DNA of 64,000 bases from CBDIHP01 sp965279195 (GTDB lineage Bacteria; Planctomycetota; Planctomycetia; Isosphaerales; Isosphaeraceae). The stretch covers positions 62,001 through 126,000 of the forward strand of contig CBDIHP010000033.1 in assembly GCA_965279195.1 (NCBI GenBank), in the 5' to 3' direction. Both the position numbers and the translations under genes were made by a program. Below, one piece after another: positions 28,247-36,857 of this stretch. The first letter of the stretch is position 1. Each line of letters starts with the position of its first letter. A model generated the notes under the pieces. The model was given only the letters and a program-made list of their open reading frames with translations, had not been told where the DNA came from and ran no database searches.

Positions 28247-30040
28247 CTACGGCCGGAGCGGGCCAGGCCTGGGCGGCCCGGGGACCGCAACCGGCGTGTT
28301 GGATTCGGGGGCGGCCGGGCTCGCCGGCGCGGGGCCTCCGGGGGTCGGGGCCTGGACCGGGGCGAACGGGTTGAGCCTGGGACGCGTGGGCGCCAGGGGC
28401 CCGAATCCGGCCGGGGCCTGGGCGGGCTCGGGGGGCGGTGGCGTGGCGGCGGGGCCCGGCTGGTACATCCCGCGCTCGGTCCACCACTTCCCCCAGGCCG
28501 TCGGGTCGGTCCCGAGGTCCTGCCCGGTCATCTCCTTGAGGCAGCTCAGGATCTTCTCGTTGGACGCCCGGATCTTCAGGTTCAACTCGTCGAGCTGGGC
28601 GACCTCGCGGGCGATCTGCTGCTCGGCGTCCTGCTTCGACCGCTCGGCCTGGAGCATCATCTGGCCCACCGGGATCTGGACCTCCTGCGCCGGCGCGACG
28701 ATCGCCCCGCCGGCGTAGCCCTCATTCAAGTTGGGCCCGAAGGGGTTGTAGCTGGCGGCCGTGCCGATGGCGGTGAGGCCCGCCTTGACCTTGTCGCGAT
28801 TCTCCGGGGCGGCCGACTGCGCGAGGTTGTTGATGATCGCCTGGCCGGCGGCGGAGGTCGCGGCTGGCGTGGCCTGTCGGACGCCGTAACCCCCGACGAT
28901 CGGGCCTGGGACGTTCCGGGTCACGACCGGAAGGCCGTTCTGGTCGTAGGAGATCTGGTCGGTCGAGTAGACCAGGAAGTTCGGGGGCGCCATTGTCTGG
29001 AACACGCGCTGGACGTTCCGCTTGCCGCCGTCGATCAGCAGGATCCCCGGCTCGCCGGCCCGCTCCGGCTTCTTCACCTCGTACTTGACCTGGGCGCGGA
29101 AACGCGAGATCCAGTCGCCGAGGAAGATCCGTGGATCCCTGCGCCGGAGGATTTCCAGCGACGCCTGGCGGATCGAGGCGGAATTCGACGTGACCGCGAG
29201 CTGGCCGAGGAATCGGGTCGACACAGGCGCATCGATCTGGCCGAACAGCGTGACGGCCGACGATTCGTCGACGTCCTTGCCGCCGAGGAAGGTCCTGGCG
29301 GCGACGGGCAGGCAGCGCGGGTCCTCGATCGCGGCGAGTTCGGCCTCGGCCTGGTCCCGGGTGGTGGGGCTCTTGAGCTGTCGGACGAGGCGGTCGAAGA
29401 TCGGCCGCCACTTGCGGTCGGCGGCGGCCTGGGCGCTGGCCTCGGCCCGCTCGAACTCGATCTGGGCCGGCGTGACCCAGCGGTTGCCGAACTTCCGGAA
29501 CCCCAGCTTCTTCCAGGCGGCCTCGCGGTTCGGATCCAGGCGGATGACATTCGCCAGGTGGAGCTTCGCCTCGTCGGCCAGGCCCTGTTCGAGGCACCAG
29601 TTCGCGAGCTTCATCTGGGCGTCGGCCGTGTTGGCGGTCCCGAGCTTGCGCCCTTCGTATTGCACGCGCTTGGCGTCGAGCGCGGCGTCGCGGGCCTGGT
29701 CCGGGGCCATCGGCGGCTGCGGCGGGGCCGGGTCGGCCGCGGGGGGGGCGGGAGCCGGGTCGGGCTTCGTCGCCTCGGGCTTCGCCGCGTCCTTCACGCC
29801 GAGCATCGCCCGGGCGCGGGCGTGCGACGGGTCGCGGAGGATCGCCTGCGCCAGGTGGTACTGCTTCTCCTTCTCGAGCCCGTTCGAGTCGCACCAGGCG
29901 GCGAGGTCGACCTGCGCCTCGGCGTTCTTCGCGGCCTTCGCCTTCCGCTGCAGGTACTCCGCCCGCACATCCGCCGGTGCGGGCGCGTCGCCGGCGGTCA
30001 GGATCAGGCAGAGCCACGCGGTCGACAGGAGCGAAATCAT
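28247..30040 (-). CDS. Secreted TPR-like paralog lacking the Hint domain, with Pro-rich tail (paralog 3)
   Basis: A 597 aa member of the same family and first gene of the tandem. It has a signal peptide (MISLLSTAWLCLILTAG) and the TPR-like segments DLAAWCDSNGLEKEKQYHLA and AQMKLANWCLEQGLADEAK, separated by a Pro/Ala-rich insert. The HEAT-like region and Trp motif DPTAWGKWWTERG are conserved. Where the other two carry a Hint domain, this one ends in about 90 residues rich in Pro and Ala. A GAGGAGG ribosome site before the ATG at 30040 fixes the start. Function is unknown; export is inferred from the signal peptide. Confidence 0.82.
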   Translation of the reverse strand: MISLLSTAWLCLILTAGDAPAPADVRAEYLQRKAKAAKNAEAQVDLAAWCDSNGLEKEKQYHLAQAILRDPSHARARAMLGVKDAAKPEATKPDPAPAPPAADPAPPQPPMAPDQARDAALDAKRVQYEGRKLGTANTADAQMKLANWCLEQGLADEAKLHLANVIRLDPNREAAWKKLGFRKFGNRWVTPAQIEFERAEASAQAAADRKWRPIFDRLVRQLKSPTTRDQAEAELAAIEDPRCLPVAARTFLGGKDVDESSAVTLFGQIDAPVSTRFLGQLAVTSNSASIRQASLEILRRRDPRIFLGDWISRFRAQVKYEVKKPERAGEPGILLIDGGKRNVQRVFQTMAPPNFLVYSTDQISYDQNGLPVVTRNVPGPIVGGYGVRQATPAATSAAGQAIINNLAQSAAPENRDKVKAGLTAIGTAASYNPFGPNLNEGYAGGAIVAPAQEVQIPVGQMMLQAERSKQDAEQQIAREVAQLDELNLKIRASNEKILSCLKEMTGQDLGTDPTAWGKWWTERGMYQPGPAATPPPPEPAQAPAGFGPLAPTRPRLNPFAPVQAPTPGGPAPASPAAPESNTPVAVPGPPRPGPLRP

Positions 30041-30490
30041 TTCGTCCTCCTCGATAGGGCGGATCGGAGGGGAGAGGAGGCCCGGGGGGCCGGGCGGTTT
30101 CGGAGACGACTCCGGACGGGATCCCCGCCATCCTGACCGATGGCACCGACACTGTCGAGACGCCCGCAACCCCAGGGATTGGAGAATGCAGACAGGCCGA
30201 CTCGTTTGTTTATTGCGTGATCGGGGGGAATGGGCGGACTGGGCGATCTCGCCTGCCGGACGCCCGCCGAGGGCCGCGATCCTCCTCGGCAATGGACGCC
30301 GCCCCGTCCGAGTTTATTCAGGGAGGTTCCGAAATTGGATGGATGCGCCCGGACGTGAATCGCGACAGCCATCGAGGATCTGTTGCGCCGGAGTCGGACG
30401 ACTTGGGTTAGATTGGAGGGACGAGCCCCGGCGCATGGCGCGTTGGTGGCGTCCCGTCGGCGACCTGTCGGGAGCGACAACCCGAATCTC
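30041..30490. other. 450-base divergent intergenic region
   Basis: It separates the Hint-family tandem from the zinc-ribbon gene and should hold both promoters. Part of it, near 30190-30230, is AT-richer. Open frames through it are extensions of the flanking genes. No clear promoter hexamers or hairpins were recognised. Confidence 0.35.
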
Positions 30491-31723
30491 ATGGCCTCGG
30501 ACTTCGCCTGCCCGGAATGCGGTGCGGAGGTCGAACTGACCGGGGTGGCCCCCGGCCGGCAGGTGCAGTGCGCCTTCTGCGAGACCTGGGTCGAGGTCCC
30601 GTACCTCCCCCGCGCGGGCCAGATCCGGCGGAGGCGGTTCGATTCCAAGGACGCCTGGAAGCGCTGGGCGTTCCTCGGCGGCTGCATCGCGGCCGCGGTC
30701 GTCGTCCTGGCCCTCCTGGCGACCCTGCTGATCCGGACCCGGATCCGTTCCGAGCGGGAGCACGAGGTCACCACGCTGATCGAGTCCGCCGAGAATGCCG
30801 CGGCCGCCGGCAGGTTCGAGGTCGCGGTTTTCGAGTCCGAGGCGGCCCTGGCACGCCTCAAGGGATTCGAGCCGGTCGATTCCGACCGGACGAAGGAACT
30901 CCGGGGCAAGCGGGACGAGTTCGCCCGCCGGGAAGTGCAGGCGCGGCTGGAACGGATCGCTTCGGTCGAGCCGGGCGCGGCGGTCGGGGCCTGCCTGACG
31001 ATGCTGGAGCGGTCGAGGGCCGACCCGGCCATCCGCGGGCTGTCCGCCGCGATCCAGGAGGCGCTCGAAGCCTCCCGGCTGCGGCTCGCCGAGGCGGAGC
31101 TGACGCGAGGCCGTCAGTTGCTCGGCGCGGCGAAGCCCGCCGAGGCGTTCGAGGTCGGCGATGCCGTCGCCCGGCTGGTGGACCTGCTGCCGGTCGGGGC
31201 CAGGCCGGGCATCCGCGACCGCGCCGATGCCCTCCTGCGCGACGTCGTGGCGGCCCACGGGGCCGTGCCGTTCCGCCTCCAGGGTCAGTACACCCTGGGG
31301 TCGATCGAGAACTATCAGGGGCAACTGACGCCGATCGCCGTCGAGGCGCTCCGGAGGAAGGGCTATTTCCCGCCCCCCCCGAGGACGACCCGGCGGGACC
31401 TGTGGGATCGGCACGCCCCCTATCTCCTGAGGTTCGAGCTGCGGGAGAGCCAGACCGGGTACTACCTCCAGTCCCGCGACCGGACCACGCAGATCGAGGC
31501 GGTGGCCGGCCTGGGCCGCTCGGGGCGGGACCTCTGGGTCGGCAACCTCACGGCGAGGACGACCGTGCCGCTCCCGAACCTGCCTGCGTACCTCGCCAGC
31601 CGGATCGCCGTCTCCGACCGCCGCGACCCGGAGGTCGAGCGTCGCCTCTACGACGATGCGTTCGGGCAACTCCGCGACCAGTTCGGCATGAAGTTACGGG
31701 GTCTTCCCGCGTGGGCTCCGTAG
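30491..31723 (+). CDS. Zinc-ribbon membrane protein, 410 aa
   Basis: The N-terminus from the ATG at 30491 (MASDFACPECGAEVELTG) forms a zinc-ribbon with two Cys pairs (CPEC and CAFC). A single membrane helix follows at about residues 60-82 (FLGGCIAAAVVVLALLATLL). The rest is a long, mainly helical extracytoplasmic region, with an alpha/beta end of unknown fold. Planctomycetes have many such zinc-ribbon plus TM proteins; the function is unknown. The frame upstream of 30491 looks non-coding. Its end overlaps the convergent HD-GYP gene by 30 bases. Confidence 0.75.
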   Translation: MASDFACPECGAEVELTGVAPGRQVQCAFCETWVEVPYLPRAGQIRRRRFDSKDAWKRWAFLGGCIAAAVVVLALLATLLIRTRIRSEREHEVTTLIESAENAAAAGRFEVAVFESEAALARLKGFEPVDSDRTKELRGKRDEFARREVQARLERIASVEPGAAVGACLTMLERSRADPAIRGLSAAIQEALEASRLRLAEAELTRGRQLLGAAKPAEAFEVGDAVARLVDLLPVGARPGIRDRADALLRDVVAAHGAVPFRLQGQYTLGSIENYQGQLTPIAVEALRRKGYFPPPPRTTRRDLWDRHAPYLLRFELRESQTGYYLQSRDRTTQIEAVAGLGRSGRDLWVGNLTARTTVPLPNLPAYLASRIAVSDRRDPEVERRLYDDAFGQLRDQFGMKLRGLPAWAP

Positions 31724-32803
31724 GGCCGTTCGCCGGCCCACGGTCGTGCTGACGACGCGCATCAGACTCTCCCCCAGCCCCTTCTCCTGGATCGAGGCGA
31801 TCTCCTGCCAGTGGAGGCGCAGGGCGTTCACGATCATCGGGTCCCACTGGAGCCCCAGGCCCCGCTCGAACCGCGACTCGATCTCATCGGGCGAGAGCTT
31901 GTCGCGATAGGATCGGCTGCTCGACATCGCGTCGAACGAGTCCGCGACGGCGAGGATCCGGGCGGGCAGCGGGATGTCCTCGCCTCGCAGGCCGTCGGGG
32001 TAGCCGGAGCCGTCGTAAGCCTCGTGGTGGTGCTCCACCCCGGGGAGGAGATGCTTGAGGGACTTGAGGTCGGAGAGGATCTTCACGCCGATCTCGACGT
32101 GGGACTGGATCGCCCGGTACTCCTCGTTCGTGAGCTTCTCGGGCTTCTTGAGGATCCGGTCGTCGATCCCGATCTTGCCGATGTCGTGGAGCAGGCCCAT
32201 GAGGTAGAGGTCGTTCTGCTCGTGCTCGCCCAGGCCGATGGCCTCCGCCAGCCGGACGGCGATCCTCGCCACGCGCTCGGAGTGCCCCGACGTGTAGTCG
32301 TCCTTGGCGTCGATCGCGGCCGTGAGCGCCCGGATCACGCCGAACATCAGGTCCTTCAGGTCCATGTGGACCCGCGCATTGGATCGGTGGGCCGCGATGA
32401 TCGAGGCCAACAGACCCAGCAGGTCGAGGGATCTCTCATCCGGTCGCCCCCCGCCCGCGGGTACGAAGACGGCCAGGTATCCGGCCCGTTGAGCATCCCC
32501 CGGCGCGATGACCAGGGGCTCCGGATCGCCGGCGAGCAGGAGGCGTCGGAGCGACTCCCGGCCGGGGATCCGCACGGGGGCCCCGACCTGGACGGTGGGC
32601 TCGCTCTCGGTCGCGGGGATCCAGGCGAGGGAGTCCGCGGCGACCTTCGGCAGGATGAATTCCAGCGCGAGCCTCTGGAATCGCGCGGGCGTCTCCGAGA
32701 CGCGGAAGCGGTCGAGCAGGTGGAGCAGGGCCGTGGCGTGGTCGTCGCGGAGGTCCGGCGACGGCGTCGCTCCGAGGGCGTCCTGTCTGGCGACCTGGAT
32801 CAT
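31694..32803 (-). CDS. HD-GYP domain protein, probable cyclic-di-GMP phosphodiesterase
   Basis: A 369 aa protein. Residues about 20-145 form a GAF-like sensory region. The HD-GYP domain follows, with the H of TSGHSERVARIA, the HDIGKIGIDD motif (HD at 206-207), HHHEAYDGSGYPDGL (GYP at 267-269) and ILAVADSFDAM. All metal and GYP residues are present, so hydrolysis of cyclic di-GMP is likely. There is no membrane segment. The last 30 bases overlap the tail of the zinc-ribbon gene in opposite orientation. Confidence 0.9.
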   Translation of the reverse strand: MIQVARQDALGATPSPDLRDDHATALLHLLDRFRVSETPARFQRLALEFILPKVAADSLAWIPATESEPTVQVGAPVRIPGRESLRRLLLAGDPEPLVIAPGDAQRAGYLAVFVPAGGGRPDERSLDLLGLLASIIAAHRSNARVHMDLKDLMFGVIRALTAAIDAKDDYTSGHSERVARIAVRLAEAIGLGEHEQNDLYLMGLLHDIGKIGIDDRILKKPEKLTNEEYRAIQSHVEIGVKILSDLKSLKHLLPGVEHHHEAYDGSGYPDGLRGEDIPLPARILAVADSFDAMSSSRSYRDKLSPDEIESRFERGLGLQWDPMIVNALRLHWQEIASIQEKGLGESLMRVVSTTVGRRTALRSPRGKTP

Positions 32804-33145
32804 GGGGAAATCCTCACACCGCCGGTCGGGCGGCCGCCGGCCGGGAATCGGGGCGTTCGAGAGCGGCGAAGCCGGGCACGTCCGCGGTCCATACCCCTCG
32901 CGCCGCCGCCCCGGATCGGGCGGATCGTCGTTCTCGAACCGAGAGGATCCACGCGCCGGACCGCTTCGTCCGGCGGCACTTCGCTACCTCAAACTTAGGA
33001 CACTTTGTCGGACGGAGGCCACGCGATGTTGGTTTTTTCGAGCATCCGCCTGGGTTTCGTTTCGATCGCTTTGGACAACCTGCCGGATGCGACCTAGTGA
33101 TTGATTGAGCCGAAAAGTTGACTTTCACGATTCGGGGAGGTCCCC
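32804..33145. other. Divergent intergenic region, HD-GYP / kinase
   Basis: About 340 bases with AT-richer sequence from 32990 to 33140. It must contain both promoters. A GGGGAGG at about 33135 serves the downstream kinase ATG. No gene, repeat or clear hexamer pair was recognised. Confidence 0.35.
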
Positions 33146-34687
33146 ATGCTCCAGGCCACATCCGGCAAGACGGCGCCGGGCCCGTTGACGGGCCAGCAGG
33201 GATACCGGATGGCCGCGACCGGTCGCGAGCACTCCGCGAGGGGTGTCGAGCCCGGGCCCGTCAACCAGCCTCCCACGGCGGAGTCGCCCCGGGGCAGGGC
33301 GTTGGCGAAATCCACCGTCCTCCAGTTCCAGCTCTGGAATCCCGAGGGGGACCCACCCGGCCCGCATCAACAGGCTGCCCCCGGTCAGCCCGAGTCGACG
33401 CGCTGGATCGCCCGACACGCCACCGATGCCAGCGAGCTGGAATTCCCCGAGGTCGGGGCGATGGTCGGGGGCTTCGTCCTGATCAAGGAACTCGGCCGGG
33501 GTGCGTCCTCCCGGGTCTTCCTCGCGAGGGATACGTCCCTGAACAATCGCGTCATCGTCCTGAAAGTCGGCCCCCAGGTCGGTTCCGAGGCTGAGGCGCT
33601 GGCGTTGCTCTCGCACCCCAACATCATGCCGGTCTACTCGGTGTGGGACGATCCCCAGACCCGCCTGCGATTCCTGTGCATGCCATTCGTCCCCGCGCGG
33701 ACCCTGGCGACGCTCCTGGAATCGCGGGGCAGGCGAGACCGCTCGGCGGCTGAGGGCATCCTCCAGGCCGATCGCGGCCCTGGGCGTCCCGTCGGTCCCG
33801 GCCGGCACTCCGGCGAGTCGGCGCTCGCGAGGGCCTGCCGGGCCTGGGCGGGCCGGTTCCCCCCCGTGATGGCGGCCCCGAAGCGCTGGCAAGCCCACGC
33901 CGCGGACGGCCAGCTCCGGGGGATCCACATCCCGCCGTCGCGGTTCCCGCCCCTCCCCGTCCCGGAGGCGATCGAGATCGGCATCCAGCTCGCCGATGCA
34001 TTGGCGCATGCCCATGCCAGGGGCGTGTTGCACCGCGACCTCAAGCCCTCGAACGTCCTGGTCTCGGGGGACGGGCAGGCGTATCTCATCGACTTCCACC
34101 TGGCCACGTTCCGGGAGGTCGAGCCGAGGCCCGGGCCGTTCGGCGGCCCCTCGATCCTCGGCGGGACCCTCTCCTACATGGCGCCCGAGCACATCGAGGC
34201 GTTCAACCCGGTCGGCCAACGCTCGCCCTCGGATGTCGATGAGCGCTCGGACCTCTACGGCCTCGGCCTGGTGGTCTACGAGATGCTCGCCGGCCGCCCC
34301 GCGTTCGTCGAACCCTCGCTGGGCATGCCGACGACCCAGCGGCTGACCCGGATGGCGGAGTCCCGCCGCGCCGCCCCCATCCCCGACCCCTGCGAGCACA
34401 ACCGCGCGGTCCCCGCACGCCTGAGCGCGGTCCTGCGGCATTGCCTGGCCCCCGAGCCCACGGACCGATACGCCGGTGCCGGGGAGTTCGCCGAGGATCT
34501 CCGTCGCGTCCGGGACCACCTCCCCCTGCGCCACACGCATGACCCCTCGCGGGTCGGATCGGGGCTGGCGGCCTGCCGGCGGATCGGCGGGCGGATGGGC
34601 CTGCGCTGCGGCCTGCTCGCCGGCTTCGGGCTGGGCTGGGCGATCGGCACGGTTTCCGACGATGCACTTTCGATGCTCTGGCGGTAG
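33146..34687 (+). CDS. Serine/threonine protein kinase-like protein with DFH in place of DFG
   Basis: A 513 aa protein with a disordered N-terminal 100 residues. A Hanks-type kinase domain follows: Gly loop GRGASSRVFLA (about 117-127), Lys140 in VIVLKVG, Glu150 as a candidate alpha-C partner, HRDLKPSN (296-303), and APE in YMAPEHIEA. The metal-binding DFG is DFH here (316-318). An unusual Arg/Pro-rich insert of about 80 residues lies between about 190 and 272. A short hydrophobic stretch near the C-terminus may anchor it. Activity is uncertain because of the DFH change. It is followed by a small membrane protein and a CRTAC1 protein. Confidence 0.85.
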   Translation: MLQATSGKTAPGPLTGQQGYRMAATGREHSARGVEPGPVNQPPTAESPRGRALAKSTVLQFQLWNPEGDPPGPHQQAAPGQPESTRWIARHATDASELEFPEVGAMVGGFVLIKELGRGASSRVFLARDTSLNNRVIVLKVGPQVGSEAEALALLSHPNIMPVYSVWDDPQTRLRFLCMPFVPARTLATLLESRGRRDRSAAEGILQADRGPGRPVGPGRHSGESALARACRAWAGRFPPVMAAPKRWQAHAADGQLRGIHIPPSRFPPLPVPEAIEIGIQLADALAHAHARGVLHRDLKPSNVLVSGDGQAYLIDFHLATFREVEPRPGPFGGPSILGGTLSYMAPEHIEAFNPVGQRSPSDVDERSDLYGLGLVVYEMLAGRPAFVEPSLGMPTTQRLTRMAESRRAAPIPDPCEHNRAVPARLSAVLRHCLAPEPTDRYAGAGEFAEDLRRVRDHLPLRHTHDPSRVGSGLAACRRIGGRMGLRCGLLAGFGLGWAIGTVSDDALSMLWR

Positions 34688-34784
34688 ACTGAGATGTCGG
34701 ATCGCAAGGGGCGCAATCGCCGACCTTGACCCCGTCAGGCCGGAGGCCCTTCGGGATCCGTCCCCCGTCCCCCGAGGACTCGCA

Positions 34785-34994
34785 TTGAGCACGCCCGACG
34801 ACATCCGGACGCCGACCACCACCGACCCCGCACTCCGATTCGCCGCGCACGTGCGGGCCCGGGCCGCCCACGACGAGAAGCTCCGCTCCCGGCAGTACGG
34901 TACCGAGGTCCGCGACCGAAACCGCCTGCTCCTGTGGTGCGCGGGCATCGCCGCGCTGGCCCTGGCGTTCGTCGTCGTCTATGTCTTCGCCTGA
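34785..34994 (+). CDS. Small single-pass membrane protein, 69 aa
   Basis: I place the start at the TTG at 34785, eight bases after a GAGG, giving STPDDIRTPTTTDPALRF at the N-terminus. The protein has a charged helix (RARAAHDEKLRSRQYGTEV) followed by one C-terminal membrane helix (LLLWCAGIAALALAFVVVYV). Longer upstream frames overlap the kinase and are not protein-like. Its last 14 bases overlap the start of the CRTAC1 gene, which suggests translational coupling. The function is unknown. Confidence 0.6.
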   Translation: MSTPDDIRTPTTTDPALRFAAHVRARAAHDEKLRSRQYGTEVRDRNRLLLWCAGIAALALAFVVVYVFA

Positions 34995-36663
34995 TTCTCG
35001 CCGAGCCCGCGGGCGGGCATTGGCCCCCGTCCTCCTCGGCCTCGCGGCCCTGGCCGCGTTCCGCCCGAGCCCGGCCCTCCAGGTGTCTGGCCCGTCGCCC
35101 ACGCTCGCAGATCGCTCGACCCGATCCGGCCTGGATTTCCGATTCGATCGGGGTAGCCGGGGGATGCACGACCTCCCCGAAATCATGGGAGGCGGATTGG
35201 GGCTGTTCGACGCCGACGGGGACGGCGACCTCGACGTCTATCTGGCCCAGGGAGGTCCGATCGTCCCCGGGGCAGGTCTCATCGATCGGCCGTGCCCGCT
35301 TTACCTGAATGACGGCGACGGCCGTTTCCGCGACGCCGGAGACCGGGGCTGCCCAGGCCCTTCCTACGCGATGGGCGTGGCCGTCGTCGATTACGACCGC
35401 GACGGACGCGACGACCTCTTCGTGACCGGCTATCGCGATCAGCGGCTCTACCGGAACCGGGGCGACGGCCGATTCGAGGACGCGACGAAGGCCGCCGGCC
35501 TCGAGTCCGACCTCTGGAGCACTTCCGCCGCGTGGGCCGACCTCGACGGGGACGGCGACCTCGACCTCTTCGTCGCCGGCTACCTCGATTACGACCCGGC
35601 GCTCGCCCCCTTCTGCGCCGCCCCCGACGGCAAGCGGGATTACTGCGGCCCCGAGGATTTTCCCGCCCAGCCCGACCGGCTCTATCGCAACAACGGCGAC
35701 GGGACATTCCGCGATGTCACCGAGGGTTCGGGCCTGAATCCGAAGGAAGGTCGAGGACTGGGCGTGCTCGTCGCCCAGCTCGTCGGCGACCCGCGGCCCG
35801 ACATCTTCGTGGCCAACGACGGCACCGCGTGCTGGTTGTTCGAGAATCTCGGCGGGATGAAATTCCGAGAGGTCGGCGTGGAATCCGGCGTGGCCGTCGA
35901 TGGAAAGGGTCAGGCCCTGGCCGGGATGGGCGTCGGGCTCGGCGACCTCGACGCCGACGGCCACCCCGACCTGGTCGTGAGCAACTTCCTCGGGCGCTCG
36001 ACGATCGCCTTCCGGGGCATCGGTCCCGGCCAGTTCGCCGACGACTCCGAGGCACTCGGCATGTCGCCAACGCGCGGGGTCAACGGCTTCGGTCTGGCCG
36101 TCATGGACCTCGACAGCGACGGCCGCGACGATTTGCTCCAGTCCAACGGCCACGTCCTCGCCCGGTCCCGGCTCGGGACGCCGTTCGCCATGCCGTTGAC
36201 CTATCTTCTTGGTGGCGGCGGAAGATTGAGTCAGGGCACCCTCCCTGCATCAGCCACGCTTCCCAGGCTCGGCCGGGGGCTGGTCGTGGGCGACCTCGAC
36301 GGGGATGGGCGGCCGGATGCCATCGTTGCCTCACTCGATCGTCCGCCGCTCGTGCTGTCTGCAATCGACTCGCCCAATCGCTGGCTGGCGATCGACCTGG
36401 TCGACCGCTCCGGCGCAGCTCCTTTGCCCATCTGTGCCCAGGTCCGCGTGCAACAGGGCGGCCGTGTCCAGGCCCGACAGGTTACGGGCGGCGGTTCGTA
36501 CCTCTCCGCAAGTGCCCGGACGCTCTGGTTCGGCCTGGGGCGTGCCACGCGAGCTGAGCGAGTTGAAGTGCGATGGCCGGACGGGTTTGCGGAAGCCTGG
36601 GAGCAAGTCGAGGCGAAGCCTCGAACGACTCTGAAGCGTGGTACAGGCCGCGCGACCCAATGA
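34981..36663 (+). CDS. CRTAC1 family protein (FG-GAP/VCBS repeats with ASPIC/UnbV domain)
   Basis: A 560 aa exported protein with a signal-like N-terminus (LAPVLLGLAALAAFRPSPAL). It carries repeated calcium-binding FG-GAP/VCBS motifs with DxDxDGxxD patterns, such as FDADGDGDLDVYLA, VDYDRDGRDDLFVTG, ADLDGDGDLDLFVAGY and GDLDADGHPDLVVSN. The C-terminal ASPIC/UnbV-type region includes RQVTGGGSYLSAS and VEVRWPDG. Such proteins form beta-propellers outside the cell; their ligands are mostly unknown. The start overlaps the previous small gene by 14 bases, so the two are probably coexpressed. Confidence 0.92.
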   Translation: MSSPDSRRARGRALAPVLLGLAALAAFRPSPALQVSGPSPTLADRSTRSGLDFRFDRGSRGMHDLPEIMGGGLGLFDADGDGDLDVYLAQGGPIVPGAGLIDRPCPLYLNDGDGRFRDAGDRGCPGPSYAMGVAVVDYDRDGRDDLFVTGYRDQRLYRNRGDGRFEDATKAAGLESDLWSTSAAWADLDGDGDLDLFVAGYLDYDPALAPFCAAPDGKRDYCGPEDFPAQPDRLYRNNGDGTFRDVTEGSGLNPKEGRGLGVLVAQLVGDPRPDIFVANDGTACWLFENLGGMKFREVGVESGVAVDGKGQALAGMGVGLGDLDADGHPDLVVSNFLGRSTIAFRGIGPGQFADDSEALGMSPTRGVNGFGLAVMDLDSDGRDDLLQSNGHVLARSRLGTPFAMPLTYLLGGGGRLSQGTLPASATLPRLGRGLVVGDLDGDGRPDAIVASLDRPPLVLSAIDSPNRWLAIDLVDRSGAAPLPICAQVRVQQGGRVQARQVTGGGSYLSASARTLWFGLGRATRAERVEVRWPDGFAEAWEQVEAKPRTTLKRGTGRATQ

Positions 36664-36684
36664 CCTCTGCGTCAGGCGCCGTTT

Positions 36685-36793
36685 GGTGCGGAGGCCGCTG
36701 GGACTCGGCGCCCACACCCTACAGATCGAAGGGTGCAACCAATTGCGATATGCCGTAGGGTGTGGTGCCACGAACGATGCGTGGCTCCGCACC
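36685..36793. repeat. Intergenic nested inverted repeat
   Basis: GGTGCGGAG at 36685-36693 pairs with CTCCGCACC at 36785-36793. Inside, CCACACCCTAC (36712-36722) pairs with GTAGGGTGTGG (36755-36765). The same two motifs (GGTGCGGAGCC and GGCACCACACCCTAC) occur together near 18448-18487, so this is a second repeat family. It lies between convergent genes. Confidence 0.65.
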
Positions 36794-36857
36794 TGGAGCC
36801 AGGCACAGCCGTTATTCGTGAGGCGACCACGCGCCTCGCGTGAACGTGCCCGAAGGA

